Under the pieces are notes generated by a model. That model did not search any database. It was not told the origin of the DNA and worked only from the letters and a program-made list of their open reading frames with translations. From the NCBI RefSeq assembly GCF_010389155.1, contig NC_057764.1:38448275-38512274 (forward strand): 64,000 nucleotides of DNA. Reading direction: 5' to 3'. How positions within the stretch are numbered: position 1 is the first letter of the stretch; every line of letters begins with the position of its first letter. Below are positions 50,097 to 62,770 of the stretch, in pieces. Origin of the DNA: Erigeron canadensis (taxonomy: Eukaryota; Streptophyta; Magnoliopsida; Asterales; Asteraceae). The position numbers and the translations under genes are program-made.

Positions 50097-50174
50097 TCAT
50101 GCAGCAGGCGCATGGTCATAATCTCCATCGTCGTCATCACCATCTCCTTCTAACGTTGTTGGAGAGTAATCATG
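50097..50174 (-). pseudogene. Small acidic protein fragment
   Basis: Only about the last 25 codons survive (GDGDDDDGDYDHAPAA then TGA). Immediately upstream the sequence jumps to the distal promoter segment shared by the family (GTAAAAGTGTGGA, TTTCATGTGA.A.GTCAGCA). The N-terminal half and the TATA region have been deleted. Confidence 0.75.
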
Positions 50175-51742
50175 TTCTAGCTTACGTTAGTGCACGAGTA
50201 AAAGTGTGGAAAAAACTAGAAATATTGTGGAAAGGGTGTGTGACAAAAAGTTTCATGTGATACGTCAGCAATATATATGGTCCATCAGTGATGTGGGTTA
50301 CATAATTAATTAATTAGTTGCTGGAAAGTAATTTATCAAGTAGTAGCAATTGGGGGGAAAATGACTTTTTTTTTTGGTCTTTTCTACACAAAAATGTACG
50401 AGGACAAGTTTTACATGGCATAAAAGGAGACTTGGAGCTACTAGTACTACTGTGAATAGTTTATTTGCAAGTCACACCGAAAATTCTCCAATGAAATTGC
50501 GGTGATTGATAAGTTAGCAACTTAGCATAATAAAGTTTCCTCGAATGTAAAAAACTTTGAACGAATGTCTATTGTAAGAAATAACTAAAGTTGTACATAT
50601 TGTATGTAAACAACTTTGAAATAATGTTTATTATACGTAAGAATTTCATTTCAACCAATTAAAATCTGACAAGTGGTACCTGTATATGATTGCCACGTAT
50701 CTTTTCTTACATACAATAAACATTTTTTCAAGTTACTTACATACAATACACATAACTTTAGTTTTTTCTTACTATAGACATTCGGTCAAACTAATCCCTT
50801 TGTTATATTATGATAATTATCAGTCTATTTGTAATATTATATGGTGACAGTTTGACACATGACCTCATCCTTAGTTCTTTAAATAATTTAATGTTCATGA
50901 GTTTCTATCTTAATTATTATTAAAGAAGAACGTTAGTTAAAGTCATGTGTCAAAAGAGATTGGTAGATAGTGAACGCTGGTGTATCAAATGAATGCGACC
51001 AAACCAGGCCTCCGCTGAGGCCAATATTCTCCAATTAACGGATCCATTAAAAATAATCCTTTATCTCTAAATATAGAGATAGAGGTACTTATGATTGGAA
51101 ATGGCCTCATTAAGTCGTCATTGTTACCCCTGTGATTACAAGGTTGTGGATGAATAGTGCTATATCTACAACCTATTTTAGTCATGCATAATAAATATAA
51201 TTATACTGCATAATGTACAATTGTATAAACATAATTTGTTATGGATGGCTAAAAATTTTTGTGAATTTATCTTCCCCTCCCCCCTCTTTGCGTTTGTATG
51301 TGTTATAATTAATGTATCGATCAAGATTTATTTTTGTGCAGGATAGATAGCCATAGTCAAAAGTTTGCATTGTTCAAGTATATTATTAATGTTGTTCAGA
51401 CTCTTTGGTTCATGTCATTCTTTATTGATCGAGCTAGCAATTAATCAAAAAAAAAAAAAATAGTAATAATAATACGAATAGTCGAATATGATCAAAGACA
51501 TAACAAATTAACAATGTCAAAACTATAATTTAGGTTTATATAACTATAGATATTATTTTGAATTTAATCAATTAATCATTAGGGTTGTCATGCTAGATTG
51601 CTAGCTAGTCGATACATTCTTTTCAAAATTCAGAAACATCCATAATAATTAAATTATGGTTTCTTCATTCGATGTCCCTATACACGTACCATACTCTAAC
51701 TAGTACTTATGTAATTGTTAGGCTTGATGCCAATTATTCAAT
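50175..51742. other. Spacer between fragment and copy 2
   Basis: AT-rich, with family 3' flank near 51580-51740 (GTCATGCTAGAT, GATACATTCT). No gene seen. Confidence 0.5.
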
Positions 51743-51946
51743 TTATGCGGCCGGGGCATAGTCATAATCTCCATCATCGTCATCGCCATCTGTCTCTGAT
51801 GCCGCTGGAGCATAATCATAGTCTCCGTCATCATCATCACCATCTCTAGCCGCTGTCCAATAATTGTAGTGGTGATCATTACCCTCGTATTTGTCTGCAT
51901 GGCTCGTCAACGACCACCCTATAATTCTCATGGTAACACAAGACAT
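51743..51946 (-). CDS. Small acidic DYDYAPAA protein, copy 2
   Basis: 67 residues, MSCVTMRIIGWSLTSHADKY. The most diverged copy: both modules have DGDDDDGDYDYAPAA (Gly instead of Ala before Asp-Tyr), and the central block is YNYWTAARDG. The module duplication is intact, so the reading frame is kept despite divergence. That is mild evidence for selection. Confidence 0.72.
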   Translation of the reverse strand: MSCVTMRIIGWSLTSHADKYEGNDHHYNYWTAARDGDDDDGDYDYAPAASETDGDDDDGDYDYAPAA

Positions 51947-52043
51947 GCTTTTAATTAATTTGTTGGTAATTGATTTGGGTGTGAGATTTTACTATGGTTG
52001 TGTTTGATTTGGGTTATGAAAGAAATTGATAACAAGGCATTCA

Positions 52044-52051
52044 GTATATAT
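52044..52051 (-). promoter_or_regulatory. TATA box of acidic protein copy 2
   Basis: ATATATAC on the minus strand about 100 bp upstream of the ATG. An ACGTGTGC motif (ABRE-like ACGTG core) follows upstream near 52066-52073. Confidence 0.55.
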
Positions 52052-52073
52052 GGTCTTCATTTTAGCACACGTT

Positions 52074-54978
52074 TGTAGGACACAAGTAAAAGTGTGGAGT
52101 TATGAGGAAAAGAGTGTGCGACAAAAGTTTCATGTGACATGTCAGCAGTGTACAACCAGTGTAGCTTTAAGTACTAGTGGTGAAGCGTGTTCATGTTTAT
52201 GTGGTTTATATATGATGTGGGTCGCATAAAAGTTGCTGATCGAAAAGTAAATTCTAAGCAGCCCAGGGTACCAAAAGGTAATTTGCTTTTTTTTTTTCTT
52301 CTTCTTCTTCTTTTAGTATTGTTTTTTTTTGTCCCTTCCACACAAAACGTGTATTATGTGTTTCATGTTGCGGTCATTAAAGGAAACTTTGGGTACTGCA
52401 ATCAATAGTTTATTTGCATGCCACACAACAGAAAATCTACATTGGAATTGTAGTGATGTTAGCATAATATAATACTCGTACAACGATATAGTACATATTG
52501 GTTTATATATTAGACTATTAGATGGTGACACTTGACCTCATCTTTTGATGATAATTTTGTTTAATATTCATGAGTTTGAATTTTAAAACCATATTACATT
52601 TACTTAAAGTCATGCGTCAAAGATATTGGTAGGTAGTGACTTGTCACTTGTTAATGTTCATAAAATAAGTTGAATATATGAAGAACTATTTAGCACAAGA
52701 TTGTTGACTTGTTACGTTGAGTTGTTTTTGAAGTTGCCATCTGTTGTTGTCAACCAAGTCCATCCTTGTAGATATGTTTGACTTTTCTTATTTGAAGGTA
52801 AATATCAACGAACCACTTAGGGGCGTTTGGTTACCAAAATTTATAAAATTTTTGATGAAATAGAATTAAATTTTTTTTCCCTTGTCATGAGTTAACATAT
52901 GAAATTTTAAACTCCACTCAAATTTTCATACGTTTTGGTATGAACTAGATTCCATTCCATTTTATTATCACAAGATGAGGTTTTTTTTCGCTTTCTTTAT
53001 TTACTAATTTAATTTGTATGTTAATAAACTGAACACCAAAGTCGATCTCACTTAAGGCTCCAAAAAACTTAAGCCGACATTGCAATCCACCTATTTCACT
53101 CTCTAATAAAGATAACAGACAGTTGGGCACAAATTGGGCACCAGTCCATCCATGAGTGTGCACACATTTGGGCACTACTAGTCCATCCATGAGTGTAAGT
53201 GTGGAGTTTATGTGCAAAGGACATATATGGCATACTTATTCTTGACATGTAATACAGCCACATAGGACTTTTAGGTGACATGTCAGCTGGTGCAGACTTT
53301 GTACTAGTGTACAACTAGTTGTCTGGTTCAACTAAAGTGTGTATATTATTCTGGCAAAAGTTGTGACAAGGAGACAAGCATATCACCTTTTTGCTTATAT
53401 TTGGTGTGCCCCTTCATGTAAATTAGCTTATCTTGACATTAACCATTTTGATGGGTTATTTGCTAAGTAAAAATGTCAAGTTTCTTTAAATATAATTTTT
53501 ATGACTAATTTATATGATCTTAACAAGTTAATTGTATCTTAGAAAAAGATTTATCTAGAATGCTAATATTGTACACCTTCTCTTTTTAAAGGCAGAAAGT
53601 TTATTCCTGAAAATTAACATCTAGTGATGGCTTTGACCTTTTTGGTCAACAAGTCTTACATTTTAATCCCAAGTTGATGAGATTTTAAATCCAACAATCT
53701 ATAATAATCTTCATCTTGGAATAAGTCTAGCATGCATGAGTAGAATTATATATGGAGTTATGCGGGGATCAGCAAGGGTGTGCATGACATATAGAACGGC
53801 ACGTTGACAGGTCGCTACAACCACATATTGGACTTTGAGGTGCCAGATCCACGCGAGGCGTACACACTTGTACAACTAATTCACCCAGATACACAAACTC
53901 AGAAAGTGTGCCTTTCGAGTGCATGGCAATTTTAGGTTTTTTCTCCTTTTTGTTGTGAAAAGTGAGATGCTTTTCAAGAATCAAGTAACTATCAAGTGAG
54001 GAGAAGAGTATCAAAGTATTTGACATGTATGAGTCCATTATTAGTAAGAATACTTGCTTAATATAAAATCTCAAGGATTCAAGGAAGCATATATGGCCCT
54101 TAAAGTCACTTTTCATAAGATTTGTTCTTAAAAGTAAGAACTAGGCTATTTTTGTCTAATACAAGTTGCAACTTGATTGATGGGATGTGATTTTTACACA
54201 ACGATAATTACATCATTTACCAAAGCTTGCAATCTTTAAAACAGTTTGGACGCATATATAAGTAATTGAAGCATGGTTGTGGTGCATGATGTGATTTGTG
54301 GTAGCGTAAGAAATCTCCTCTCTAATTGATCTCATATTCTTGTCTGTTTTGCCTAAGATTTATGACAGATATTATTGACATTAAAACCTTTTCTATTTCC
54401 TAAAAGCCAAATAAAGAATACAAGAATGTTGACTCTTGCCTCTTTCCTAATAAGTAATAAAGATGTCTTGGATTGCTTGATGTAGATGTTTGGAAACATG
54501 TTTATATTTAAGCATGTGTACATTCTGTTATTAATATTTCTTGATTTTTATCGTATAATTCTCTATTCATGAGGTATATATGTTGCATTTCGGCCTAGCA
54601 ACATCATATTGGTCAAGGTCTTAAATTAAGATCATATATAATACTAGTTACTTTAATTAATCTAACTTACTAACTCTGTTTAAAATTCTAATATTAAAGG
54701 TCCCAATAAGCTGTGTAAATAAAACAAAAATGATCGTATAAGATGCGAAAACATAAATGAGAATGTCAAAAAGAAAATTTGAGAATTATAGTTATAGATA
54801 TCGACTTTGCATATGAGGAATACTTAATTAGCAGGCTGCAGCCTGCAGAGTCATGCTAGATAGTGATACATTCTCAAAATTCAGAAATACCCATAATATT
54901 TATAATGGTTTCTGTAATTCTACCTATATAACATACTCGAACTAGTACTCATGTCAATGTTAGACTAGATTATATTGT
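52074..54978. other. Intergenic part of the cluster between copies 2 and 3
   Basis: 52060-52230 is the family's conserved promoter-distal region. 53148-53400 carries the GTCCATCCATGAG...GACATGTCAGC segment, partly duplicated locally (two GTCCATCCATGAGTGT at about 53143 and 53181). 54590-54640 carries the TCATATTGGTCAAGGTCT word. Short ORFs here are not conserved between units. Confidence 0.6.
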
Positions 54979-55176
54979 TTATGCAGCCGGAGCATAGTCA
55001 TAGTCTGCATCATCGTCATCACCATCTGTCTCTGATGCGGCTGGAGCATAATCATAATCTGCATCATCATCACTATCACCATCTCTAGCTTCTGTCCAGT
55101 AATCGTAGCTGTTGTTATCGTCGTCTGCATGCTTCATGAATGACCAAGTTGTGATTCTCTTGGTAACACAAGACAT
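54979..55176 (-). CDS. Small acidic DYDYAPAA protein, copy 3
   Basis: 65 residues, MSCVTKRITTWSFMKHADDD, YDYWTEARDG, then DGDSDDDADYDYAPAA, SET, DGDDDDADYDYAPAA. Nearest to the family consensus and to copy 1 in the N-terminal half. Single exon. Confidence 0.75.
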   Translation of the reverse strand: MSCVTKRITTWSFMKHADDDNNSYDYWTEARDGDSDDDADYDYAPAASETDGDDDDADYDYAPAA

Positions 55177-55254
55177 CTTCTTTGGTATTTTAGTTATGAA
55201 GTTTTAGAAGTCCTGCTCGATTTTGGTTATGAAAGAAACTGATGATAAGAAGCC

Positions 55255-55262
55255 ATATTTAT
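55255..55262 (-). promoter_or_regulatory. TATA box of acidic protein copy 3
   Basis: ATAAATAT on the minus strand about 80 bp upstream of the ATG. An ACGTGTGC motif lies about 40 bp further up (near 55296-55303). Confidence 0.6.
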
Positions 55263-55303
55263 GTGCGAGGAATGAGAGCTGATTTTGCTTTAGCACACGT
55301 TTC

Positions 55304-56946
55304 TCCTCGTCTTAAAGTGTTGGGAATGTGATGAGAGGGGGTGTGACACAGATTTCAGGTGACATGTAAGCAGTGGGGTCACATATGTTGCTGGAAAGGA
55401 ACCTCATCATTTCCCTTGATAATGTGCCATTCTCTGTTGTGCTTTGTCTTTGTCAACACTAATGGGCGCATATACTTATGATTGACAAAGGTGGATGTAG
55501 CAGTATTAGATCCATTTACTTTTGAATAGATCGATTGGAGTTATATTGTCTCTTTAACGGACCAAACAGATTAACAGAACTGGCTTAAAGAAAATGAGTC
55601 ACATGGGTCGAATTTCATCCAGGCTTTGATTTTTCTTGCGAAAATTATCCTACAATCTAGGTACTGGTCGTCCCAACCTGCACCCAAATTTTACCTGTTT
55701 TGAACTAATACCCAATCTGATGACCTACCCATTTTCATCCTCTAGATATAGACCTTAAACAGTCCCAATAGTCAAGTGATGGTAATCATGGCGTAGTACA
55801 AGATTAATAATAATAATGATCTGGATATTTCGTCTAATTTACTGAATGTATTTACTCTTATGTGTTCTGTAGTGAACAAAAATAAAATCCATCTCGCATC
55901 TCCTGGTAAAGCCAGCAAAGCAACCAGATCCATTATAGTTACTAATAAAATTCTCACGGAGTAGTATTCTAGCCAGTTTTTATAGTTTCCTTTGTTACCA
56001 ATTCCAAGAGATTGAAATTTCTTATAAGCATATATCCTCTGGACCTGGAACATGGTGAATATTCTTGTTTCCTCATTGAGTGTGGAAGTGATAAATACAA
56101 AAGCCATGTTTGTGTAAATCGGAAATCGTTAGGGAGCTTTTGGTGCTGCACACATTATGGCATAAGTCCATCCATGAGCGAAAGTGTGGATTTATATAAT
56201 CAAAGGACAGGTATGACATAATAAAAGGCGGAGCCAGGATTTTGGTTCATGGTAGGCCAAAAAAATATATCAAACTCAAACACTTGGACGGGCTAATATC
56301 CCGAGGCCGGTTTCATCACTATCACCATCTTTAGATAACACACATTGGTCTAAATTTAAGTTCAACAAAATTTGAAAATTTCGAAGATAGAAAAATTTAC
56401 CTTTAAATAAACTAAGGTTTTGACTGATCAATTGAAAAGTCAAGTCTCTTGTTGGTTGATTGGGTTCTAGAATAATTATCCTTTATTAATATTAAGATAC
56501 AAAAACATTGACTCATGTCTCGATCCATATAAAGATGCTATGTGTTACTTGCATTTTTTGATGTAGATGTTTGCTACATGTTTGTAATTTGGAATTCTCT
56601 TTTCTCTGTGGTAGATAGGTTGCTTGTTGGCCTAGCAATATCAGAAATCGACATCATATTGGTCAAGGTCTCAAATAGATCTGTCTAATGATTAATTATA
56701 TATATATGTAAATCAATTTTATATTAATTAGTATCCCAACAAACTGTGTCAAACTAATTGATAAATGGGAAAATGTTATAAAATGGGAATAAACTTACAG
56801 TTACCTAGATGATGGACTATGCTAGCTAGTCAATACATTCTAAAAACTCAGAAATACTCATAACAGTTGTGTTTTCTTTAAGTTTCCCTATATAACATAC
56901 TCCCACTAGTACATACTTGTGTCAATGTTAGACTTAATGTTGATAT
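55304..56946. other. Intergenic part of the cluster between copies 3 and 4
   Basis: Contains the section homologous to 47580-48050, the GAGTGTGGAAGTGA/GGGAGCTTTTGGTG segment near 56080-56150 shared with 48475 and 57290, and the 3'-flank words near 56660. The minus ORF at 55772-56107 is not conserved in the other units. Confidence 0.6.
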
Positions 56947-57144
56947 TCATGCAGCCGGTGCATAATCATAATCTGCATCATCATCGTCGCCATCTGTCTC
57001 TGATGCCGCTGGAGCATAATCATAATCTGCATCATCATCACTATCACCGTCTCTAGCTTCTGTCCAATAATCGTACACGTTATTATCATTGTCTGCTTGG
57101 ACCATGAATGGCCACCCTGCGATTCTCTTGGTAGCATAAGACAT
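56947..57144 (-). CDS. Small acidic DYDYAPAA protein, copy 4
   Basis: 65 residues, MSYATKRIAGWPFMVQADND, VYDYWTEARDG, then both acidic modules identical at protein level to copy 3. Differences are concentrated in the N-terminal third. Confidence 0.75.
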   Translation of the reverse strand: MSYATKRIAGWPFMVQADNDNNVYDYWTEARDGDSDDDADYDYAPAASETDGDDDDADYDYAPAA

Positions 57145-57222
57145 GTTCTCTGTGATTTGCTTGCTGCTGTCAGTTATTAGGATTTTGGATTTGGATATGA
57201 CAGAACCTCATGAGAGGTCATA

Positions 57223-57229
57223 TTTTATA
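57223..57229 (-). promoter_or_regulatory. TATA box of acidic protein copy 4
   Basis: TATAAAA on the minus strand about 80 bp upstream of the ATG; the best canonical TATA of the set. Upstream sequence switches early to the distal conserved segment (57290 onwards), so this unit's promoter is shortened. Confidence 0.62.
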
Positions 57230-58787
57230 GGCAAGAAATGTGGGTTAGCTTTTCTTGTTTTTAGAAGCTTATTCCAGTTTCAGCTTGGAGTGTGGAAATG
57301 AGAAACAGACAAAGCCATGTTTGCGGAAAATTGAAATCGTATGAGAGCTTTTGGTGTTGGGCACATTTTGGGACCAGTCCGTTCTTGAATGAAAGCGTGG
57401 AAATACAAGCAATGGGCATACATGACATACTTATTCTTGACAGGTAATAAAACCACCTAGGACTAATTACAGATGACATGTCAGTAGAGTGCATGCTTAA
57501 TTTGTAAATCTAGTTCAGCTAAATGCACTAGTTATAAAGTGTATATTCTGAGTAAAAGTTGTGACAAAGGAGATCTTTATTCATGAAAGGTGAGGCGCCT
57601 TGCATATGATATAACTTTAGCCCGACCCATTAACGACCCAAAGTTTTTCATGAAAAAAAAAGAGATTCTTTGCAAGAATAAAGTGTCCAAGGGCAAGGAA
57701 TTTAAGTGATTGAATCTTGATCTTATGGCGCCATAATGAAAAAAGGAAGTATATATGATCATTTTACTCAGAAGGCATATTTAGCCTTATATGTGCTGAA
57801 GTATTTAAAAGTTTTTTGTTAGGATCAATTGTTTCAATCTGGAACAAGTTGTATCTTAAGTAATCAACAGTTAAAAAAAAGTTTAATGCTACTCGTATCA
57901 TTTAACTAGCGTGTCAGCTGTTTGCATTGACCAGTGGACTGCGTTATTAAGATTGCATGCCTAATGATTTCCTCTGGTAGTGCCGTGGCATTGAACATGT
58001 ATGCTCTACAACTCACATTTTAATCCCCATTTGGTAAGATTTGAAATCCATCAATTTCGTAGCACCTTTGTATACTCCACAATTCCCTTTCTTTTCCAAA
58101 ATAATCTGGATCCTGAATGCATAGGCAAAAAAATCCAGCTGTTCTTCCTGTTGGGCTCATTTCCGCACAAGTCAATTCACGAGTAGAATTGTGAGTTACG
58201 TTGAAAGGTGTGCATGACATACAACGGTTGAGAGGTCATCGATCCTATCCTCACAGAACCTTTTAATAGACAAATAAAGAATACAACAATCTTGACTCTG
58301 GTTTCTTCCCATATCAAGATGACCTTTTCTACTTGCATTTTTTGATTATAAAAAAAATGTTTGTATGTATGCATATATTAGTTTATGTTACTATGATTAC
58401 TTGGTTCATAATATAATTCTCTATTCACTGAAGTAGACAGGTTGTATTTTGACCTAGCAACATCAGAAACTGACATCATATTGGTCAATGTCTAGAATAG
58501 ATCAGTCTACGTTTTTATATTAATGGCCCAACACACTGTCGCAAACTATTTATAAGAGCAATTCAAATATAAACAAAGACAATGAATATAGAGTGACAAA
58601 AGTAAAACATAAGACTCGTAGATATTGATAATGATTTTGCATTAGATGAATACTAAATCAGTAGGATCATGCTAGATAGTCAATACATTCTCAAAATTCA
58701 GACTTATCCATGATAATTATGATTTCTTTAATTATCCCTATCTGACATACTCTCACTAGTACTTGGCAGTGTTAGAATTAATCTTAT
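57230..58787. other. Intergenic part of the cluster between copies 4 and 5
   Basis: 57375-57580 carries the distal conserved segment; 58255-58350 matches 54390-54470 (CAAATAAAGAATACAA.AAT.TTGACTCT); 58450-58500 carries the TCATATTGGTCAATGTCT word. No conserved ORF. Confidence 0.6.
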
Positions 58788-58985
58788 TCATGCGGCTGGA
58801 GCATAGTCATAATCTGCGTCGTCGTCATCACCATCTGCCTCTGATGCGGCTGGAGCATGATCATAATCTGCATCATCATCACTATCACCATCTCTGGCTT
58901 CTGTCCAGTAATCGTAGTTGTCATCACCATCGTCTGCATAGATCACAAATGACCACCCTGCGTTTCTCTTAGTAGAATACGCCAT
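58788..58985 (-). CDS. Small acidic DYDYAPAA protein, copy 5
   Basis: 65 residues from MAYSTKRNAGWSF at 58985. An upstream in-frame extension to 59054 runs into LTR sequence and is rejected. Layout as in the other copies, with one DHAPAA variant in module 1. Its leader is split from its TATA box by an 817-bp solo LTR (59028-59844), so expression may be lost or placed under LTR control. Confidence 0.72.
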   Translation of the reverse strand: MAYSTKRNAGWSFVIYADDGDDNYDYWTEARDGDSDDDADYDHAPAASEADGDDDDADYDYAPAA

Positions 58986-59027
58986 GTTCTTTGTGATTTG
59001 TTGTGAATGCTTTAGGATGTTAGATTT

Positions 59028-59844
59028 TGTTAGAATATATGAACATATAAACATACAAGATCACGAATAAGCGCAACGGAAGAAATCGAAACATATATGC
59101 AATCACATTAATTAACAAAGAGAGAATCGAGACGTGTACCTTATATGCAAAGATCCAATTGAAATAATAATAATAAGATTATTATTAATGCTTAGGGTTT
59201 AAAGCAAAACCCCTCCACGATCGCACACTAGACACCCCGAATAATGTATGCTAGTACCCCGATCACGAACCTAACAATCTTTGTTTATCCCCTTATATCG
59301 AAAACCCTTATGAACCGAATCCTTTTGTTATCAACTAACAAAACCAAAGACTTTAATTAATGCTAAAGCATTAATTGTAAGTGATATGTTCTATGTAGTT
59401 TTCGAACGGACAAAACCAAAACTCTTTATGAGTTTGTGTTTTCGGCCGAAAGGAATAGAAGGAGGAAAAGAGAGGTTTTTTTTCTTGTGTGAATGAATGA
59501 AAAACCTATGAATTAGCCCTTATATTATAGGGTAATTTAGGTTAACATTACTTGGAAATTAAGCAACATCAAGGCTATGGAAAGCCTTGATGAAACCGTC
59601 CCATGTCATGGACCTAGGTCCAAGCCCACTTTCCAATTTTCACATTTTAATCCTCCTTTTTAATTAATTAAATATAATTAATCCTTTAACTATGTTTAAT
59701 TAATTATTTCGTGATCAAACTAATTAATATATTACTTTAATATATCAATTGTTATTATCGAGTTACCGTGTCATTTCGTGTGACCCCGTAAGCTTAAATT
59801 ATTCCCGGACATGCGACTTATAATAATATGATCATATGCCAACA
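59028..59844 (-). mobile_element. Copia-type solo LTR, 817 bp
   Basis: Perfect GATTT duplication (59023-59027 and 59845-59849). On the minus strand it starts TGTTGGCATATGATC and ends TATATTCTAACA; just before the end is TTCCGTTGCGCTTATTCGTG, a phrase common at the 3' end of plant Copia LTRs. No internal region. It sits in the 5' leader of acidic protein copy 5. Confidence 0.88.
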
Positions 59845-59876
59845 GATTTGAATATGACAGAAACTCATGAGAAGCA

Positions 59877-59884
59877 TATTTATA
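59877..59884 (-). promoter_or_regulatory. Displaced TATA box of acidic protein copy 5
   Basis: TATAAATA on the minus strand. With the solo LTR and one GATTT removed, it would lie about 73 bp from the ATG, matching the paralogues. Confidence 0.6.
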
Positions 59885-60730
59885 GGCAAGAAAGGCAGGA
59901 TGGTCTTGTTTAGAACACAATTTCACATGACTGAAAGTGTGGCGTTATGAGGAAAGTATGTGTAATGAATATTTCAGGTGTCTGCAGTATGGATTCAAGT
60001 ACTAGCGGTGAATCCTGTGCATGTTTATATGGTGCATATGTGATGTGGGTCACATATGTTGGTGGAAAGTGAGTAACCACATCATTTACCTTGATAATGT
60101 TTGATTCTCTGCAAAAGTTAAAGTTGTGCTTTGTTGTAAGTGCATACAGCATATACTTATTCACATATGTGGATGTAGCAATTTTAGATCCATTTACTTT
60201 TTAAAAACTTGGTTTGGGTTATGTTTTTATCTTTAACGGGCCAAACAGAAAAATGCTACTAGCTTATAATGGGTCAAAAATTCACTCAATTCCGTTTTTC
60301 ATGCATATATCAACCTAAATCATTTTCTCCAGAGAGTTGAATTATTGTTAAAAGTATATAACTTCAAGTCTTCAATCATCATAGTTGACTTACTAACTGA
60401 TTATAAATCTTTTTTACCTGTTATGAGCTATTACCCGACCCAAAGACCCACCCGAAATTATAGACAGCATTTACAGGGGCACACATGTTGCCACAAGTCC
60501 ATCCATAAGTGGAAGTGTGGAATTATTAGCAATGGCAGTTGTGATATACTTATTCTAGACAGGTAATTCTGCCACATAGGACTTCGGGTGACATAATATC
60601 GGTGCATGCTTTGTACAACTAGTTTAGCTAAATACACTAGTTATAAAGTGTATATTCTGAGTAATAAGTTGTGACTAGAAAAAAGAAAATAAAAGTAGGA
60701 CGCCAGGACTTAACGCATACAAGCTTATTA
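59885..60730. other. Rightmost flank of the cluster
   Basis: Conserved upstream parts of the unit: GTGGGTCACATATGTTG near 60045, the AACGGGCCAAACAGA section near 60235, and the distal segment near 60497-60672. No gene seen. Confidence 0.6.
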
Positions 60731-61199
60731 TGTAACACCCCAACAAGGCGGAATCATGGGGTATCACTTAGAAAAGCACAGCACAACATGAAAATTATGT
60801 AGAGTAAATCTAAATGCATGTAAAGGATCAAGTAATCCATACGAACCATTCAATAGAGCAAGTAACCGGATCACACATAAGCATAATCCCCTAGTCGGGA
60901 ATAATGAATCACGGATCCAAGGAGTCCAAGTCCAATTCTAGCATAAACAAGCAAACAATCATCCAATACGTCCTGGAGCTAAGCTGTCACCTGAAAAGTG
61001 TACTAAAACGGGTCAACATAAAGTTGGTGAGTTCGTAGGGACAAGTAAAAGGAAACAAGTGTGTCGGGATAACAACCGTTAACGATATACGAGGATTAAA
61101 ATACCTAATCACGTTCCAAGGAAACCTTAAAAGGTTTCACGTTAGCACAATATCAATACAATCAACGTTTAACAACGATTCATATAATGATTAGCAACG

Positions 61200-61480
61200 T
61201 TCAATAACGTGGGCTCAACAACCCATAACGTGGATATAAAGATACCCATAACGTGGATATAAAAATACCCATAACGTGGATATAGAGATACCCATAACGT
61301 GGATTCAACAATCCATAACGTGGATATAAAGATACCCATAACGTGGATTCAACAATCCATAACGTGGATATAAAAATACCCATAACGTGGATTCAACAAT
61401 CCATAACGTGGATATAAAGATACTCATAACGTGGATTCAACAATCCATAACGTGAGTATAAAGATACCCATAACGTTGCG
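61200..61480. repeat. Minisatellite inside the Gypsy LTR (ATAACGTGGAT units)
   Basis: About a dozen units of 21-24 bp, alternating CCATAACGTGGATATAAAGA and CCATAACGTGGATTCAACAA types. The minus ORF at 61201-61383 is just this repeat translated. Confidence 0.9.
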
Positions 61481-61484
61481 ACTT

Positions 61485-61595
61485 ATATAATGAATAATGC
61501 GCCATATCACGTTACGACTTACATATATTTCAAATGCGTCATATCACGTTACGACTTACATATATTTCAAATGTGTCATATCACGTTACGTTTCA
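61485..61595. repeat. 37-bp tandem repeat inside the Gypsy LTR
   Basis: CGTTACGACTTA.ATATA...ATGCGTCATATCA occurs three times in direct succession. Confidence 0.85.
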
Positions 61596-62499
61596 ACTAA
61601 ACATTCATATACAATATACACGTTAAACAATATCGTTATCAACAACGTTATACCACAAATCGTGGGCTTATCTTGATGCCATCAAGATGGACTTAATCTT
61701 TATCACAAATCACAAATCTATAATACGTTATAGGGGGAAATATTATCATGCAATGTCCTATGTCCCGTTCCATATCAAAACGTTTTCCATCATCCAACAA
61801 CACAATGCACATACACTTCATACGATTTTACTTTCAAGGATCCTTTGATGCTTATATATAGGGTCACCCGCAGCCTTCCCACCACATCTCCAACTCATTG
61901 AAGGTAAGATCGTCTTATATGTATGTACAACTAACCAAACCACAACGTGTATTCATAAGTGAAAGCGTAATTAAACGAGCAACAAGTCAATGTGTCAACT
62001 GAAAAATCAATCAATCGATTAAGCAACAAACAAACAAGCACGTACACTTTTCAGCCCGAATCTCAATTGAGTAGGGAGGGTTTACGAAACTCACCTTGAT
62101 TGGATATGCAAGCTAAGTACAAGTTATAGTCGAGTTATAAACGTCCAACAATCGCTTAGCGTTCACCACCTATTAACATATACATTACAAATCACGTGTC
62201 AAACCCTATCCAGGTTCTAGAAGAGTAAATCAACCTTAGAGGACAATTGGGACTCAGCTCGGTTACGTTACAATCCTAAAGTGTCTTATTGGTTCAACCG
62301 AATATAAACAAGGACACTTTAACATGACATTTCTGAAACATTGGGGGATTCAAGTTACAAGAGTTATACTATGAGAAATTAGACTCTCTCACGATTCGAA
62401 CGATAGGTCATACGTCTAAAACAGAGTTACGGTTCAAAAGTTATTGACGTTTGAAAATTGATGCACAAAACAAACGAAAATCTGAAAAGTGACTCAAGG

Positions 62500-62770
62500 G
62501 AGGGGGCGTAAGCTACGCCACAATGGGGCGTAACCTACGCTAGTTCAAAATTTTATGGGCGTAACTTACGCCCAAAGTTGGCGTAACCTACTATCACCTG
62601 GAAACTCAAGTTTTGGCGTAAGGTGGGCGTAAACAGAAGATTTTGGGCGTAATGTGAAATTGACATTTAGAGATAGGCGTAACCTACTACCACTTAGGCG
62701 TAACTTACGGCCCCAAATTTTACAACTGGCGTAACCTACTACCCAAACTGGCGTAACTTACGCCTAGCAG
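62500..62770. repeat. GGCGTAAC/TACGCC interspersed repeats inside the Gypsy LTR
   Basis: About ten GGCGTAA(C) words, some paired with TACGCC to give short near-palindromes such as GGGCGTAACTTACGCCC at 62557-62573. Possible RNA hairpins in an LTR transcript. Confidence 0.75.

Larger units (their letters stand above)
46500..60680 (-). repeat. Tandemly duplicated small acidic protein cluster
   Basis: Five intact ORFs plus one fragment of one family, all on the minus strand at 46.9, 50.1 (fragment), 51.9, 55.2, 57.1 and 59.0 kb. The flanks are duplicated too: a downstream word TCATATTGGTCAA.GTCT near 49.96, 54.61, 56.66 and 58.48 kb, and an upstream segment with GTCCATCCATGAG.G and TGACATGTCAGC near 48.6, 53.2, 57.4 and 60.5 kb. 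Unit lengths vary from about 1.8 to 5 kb because of insertions and deletions. Confidence 0.85.
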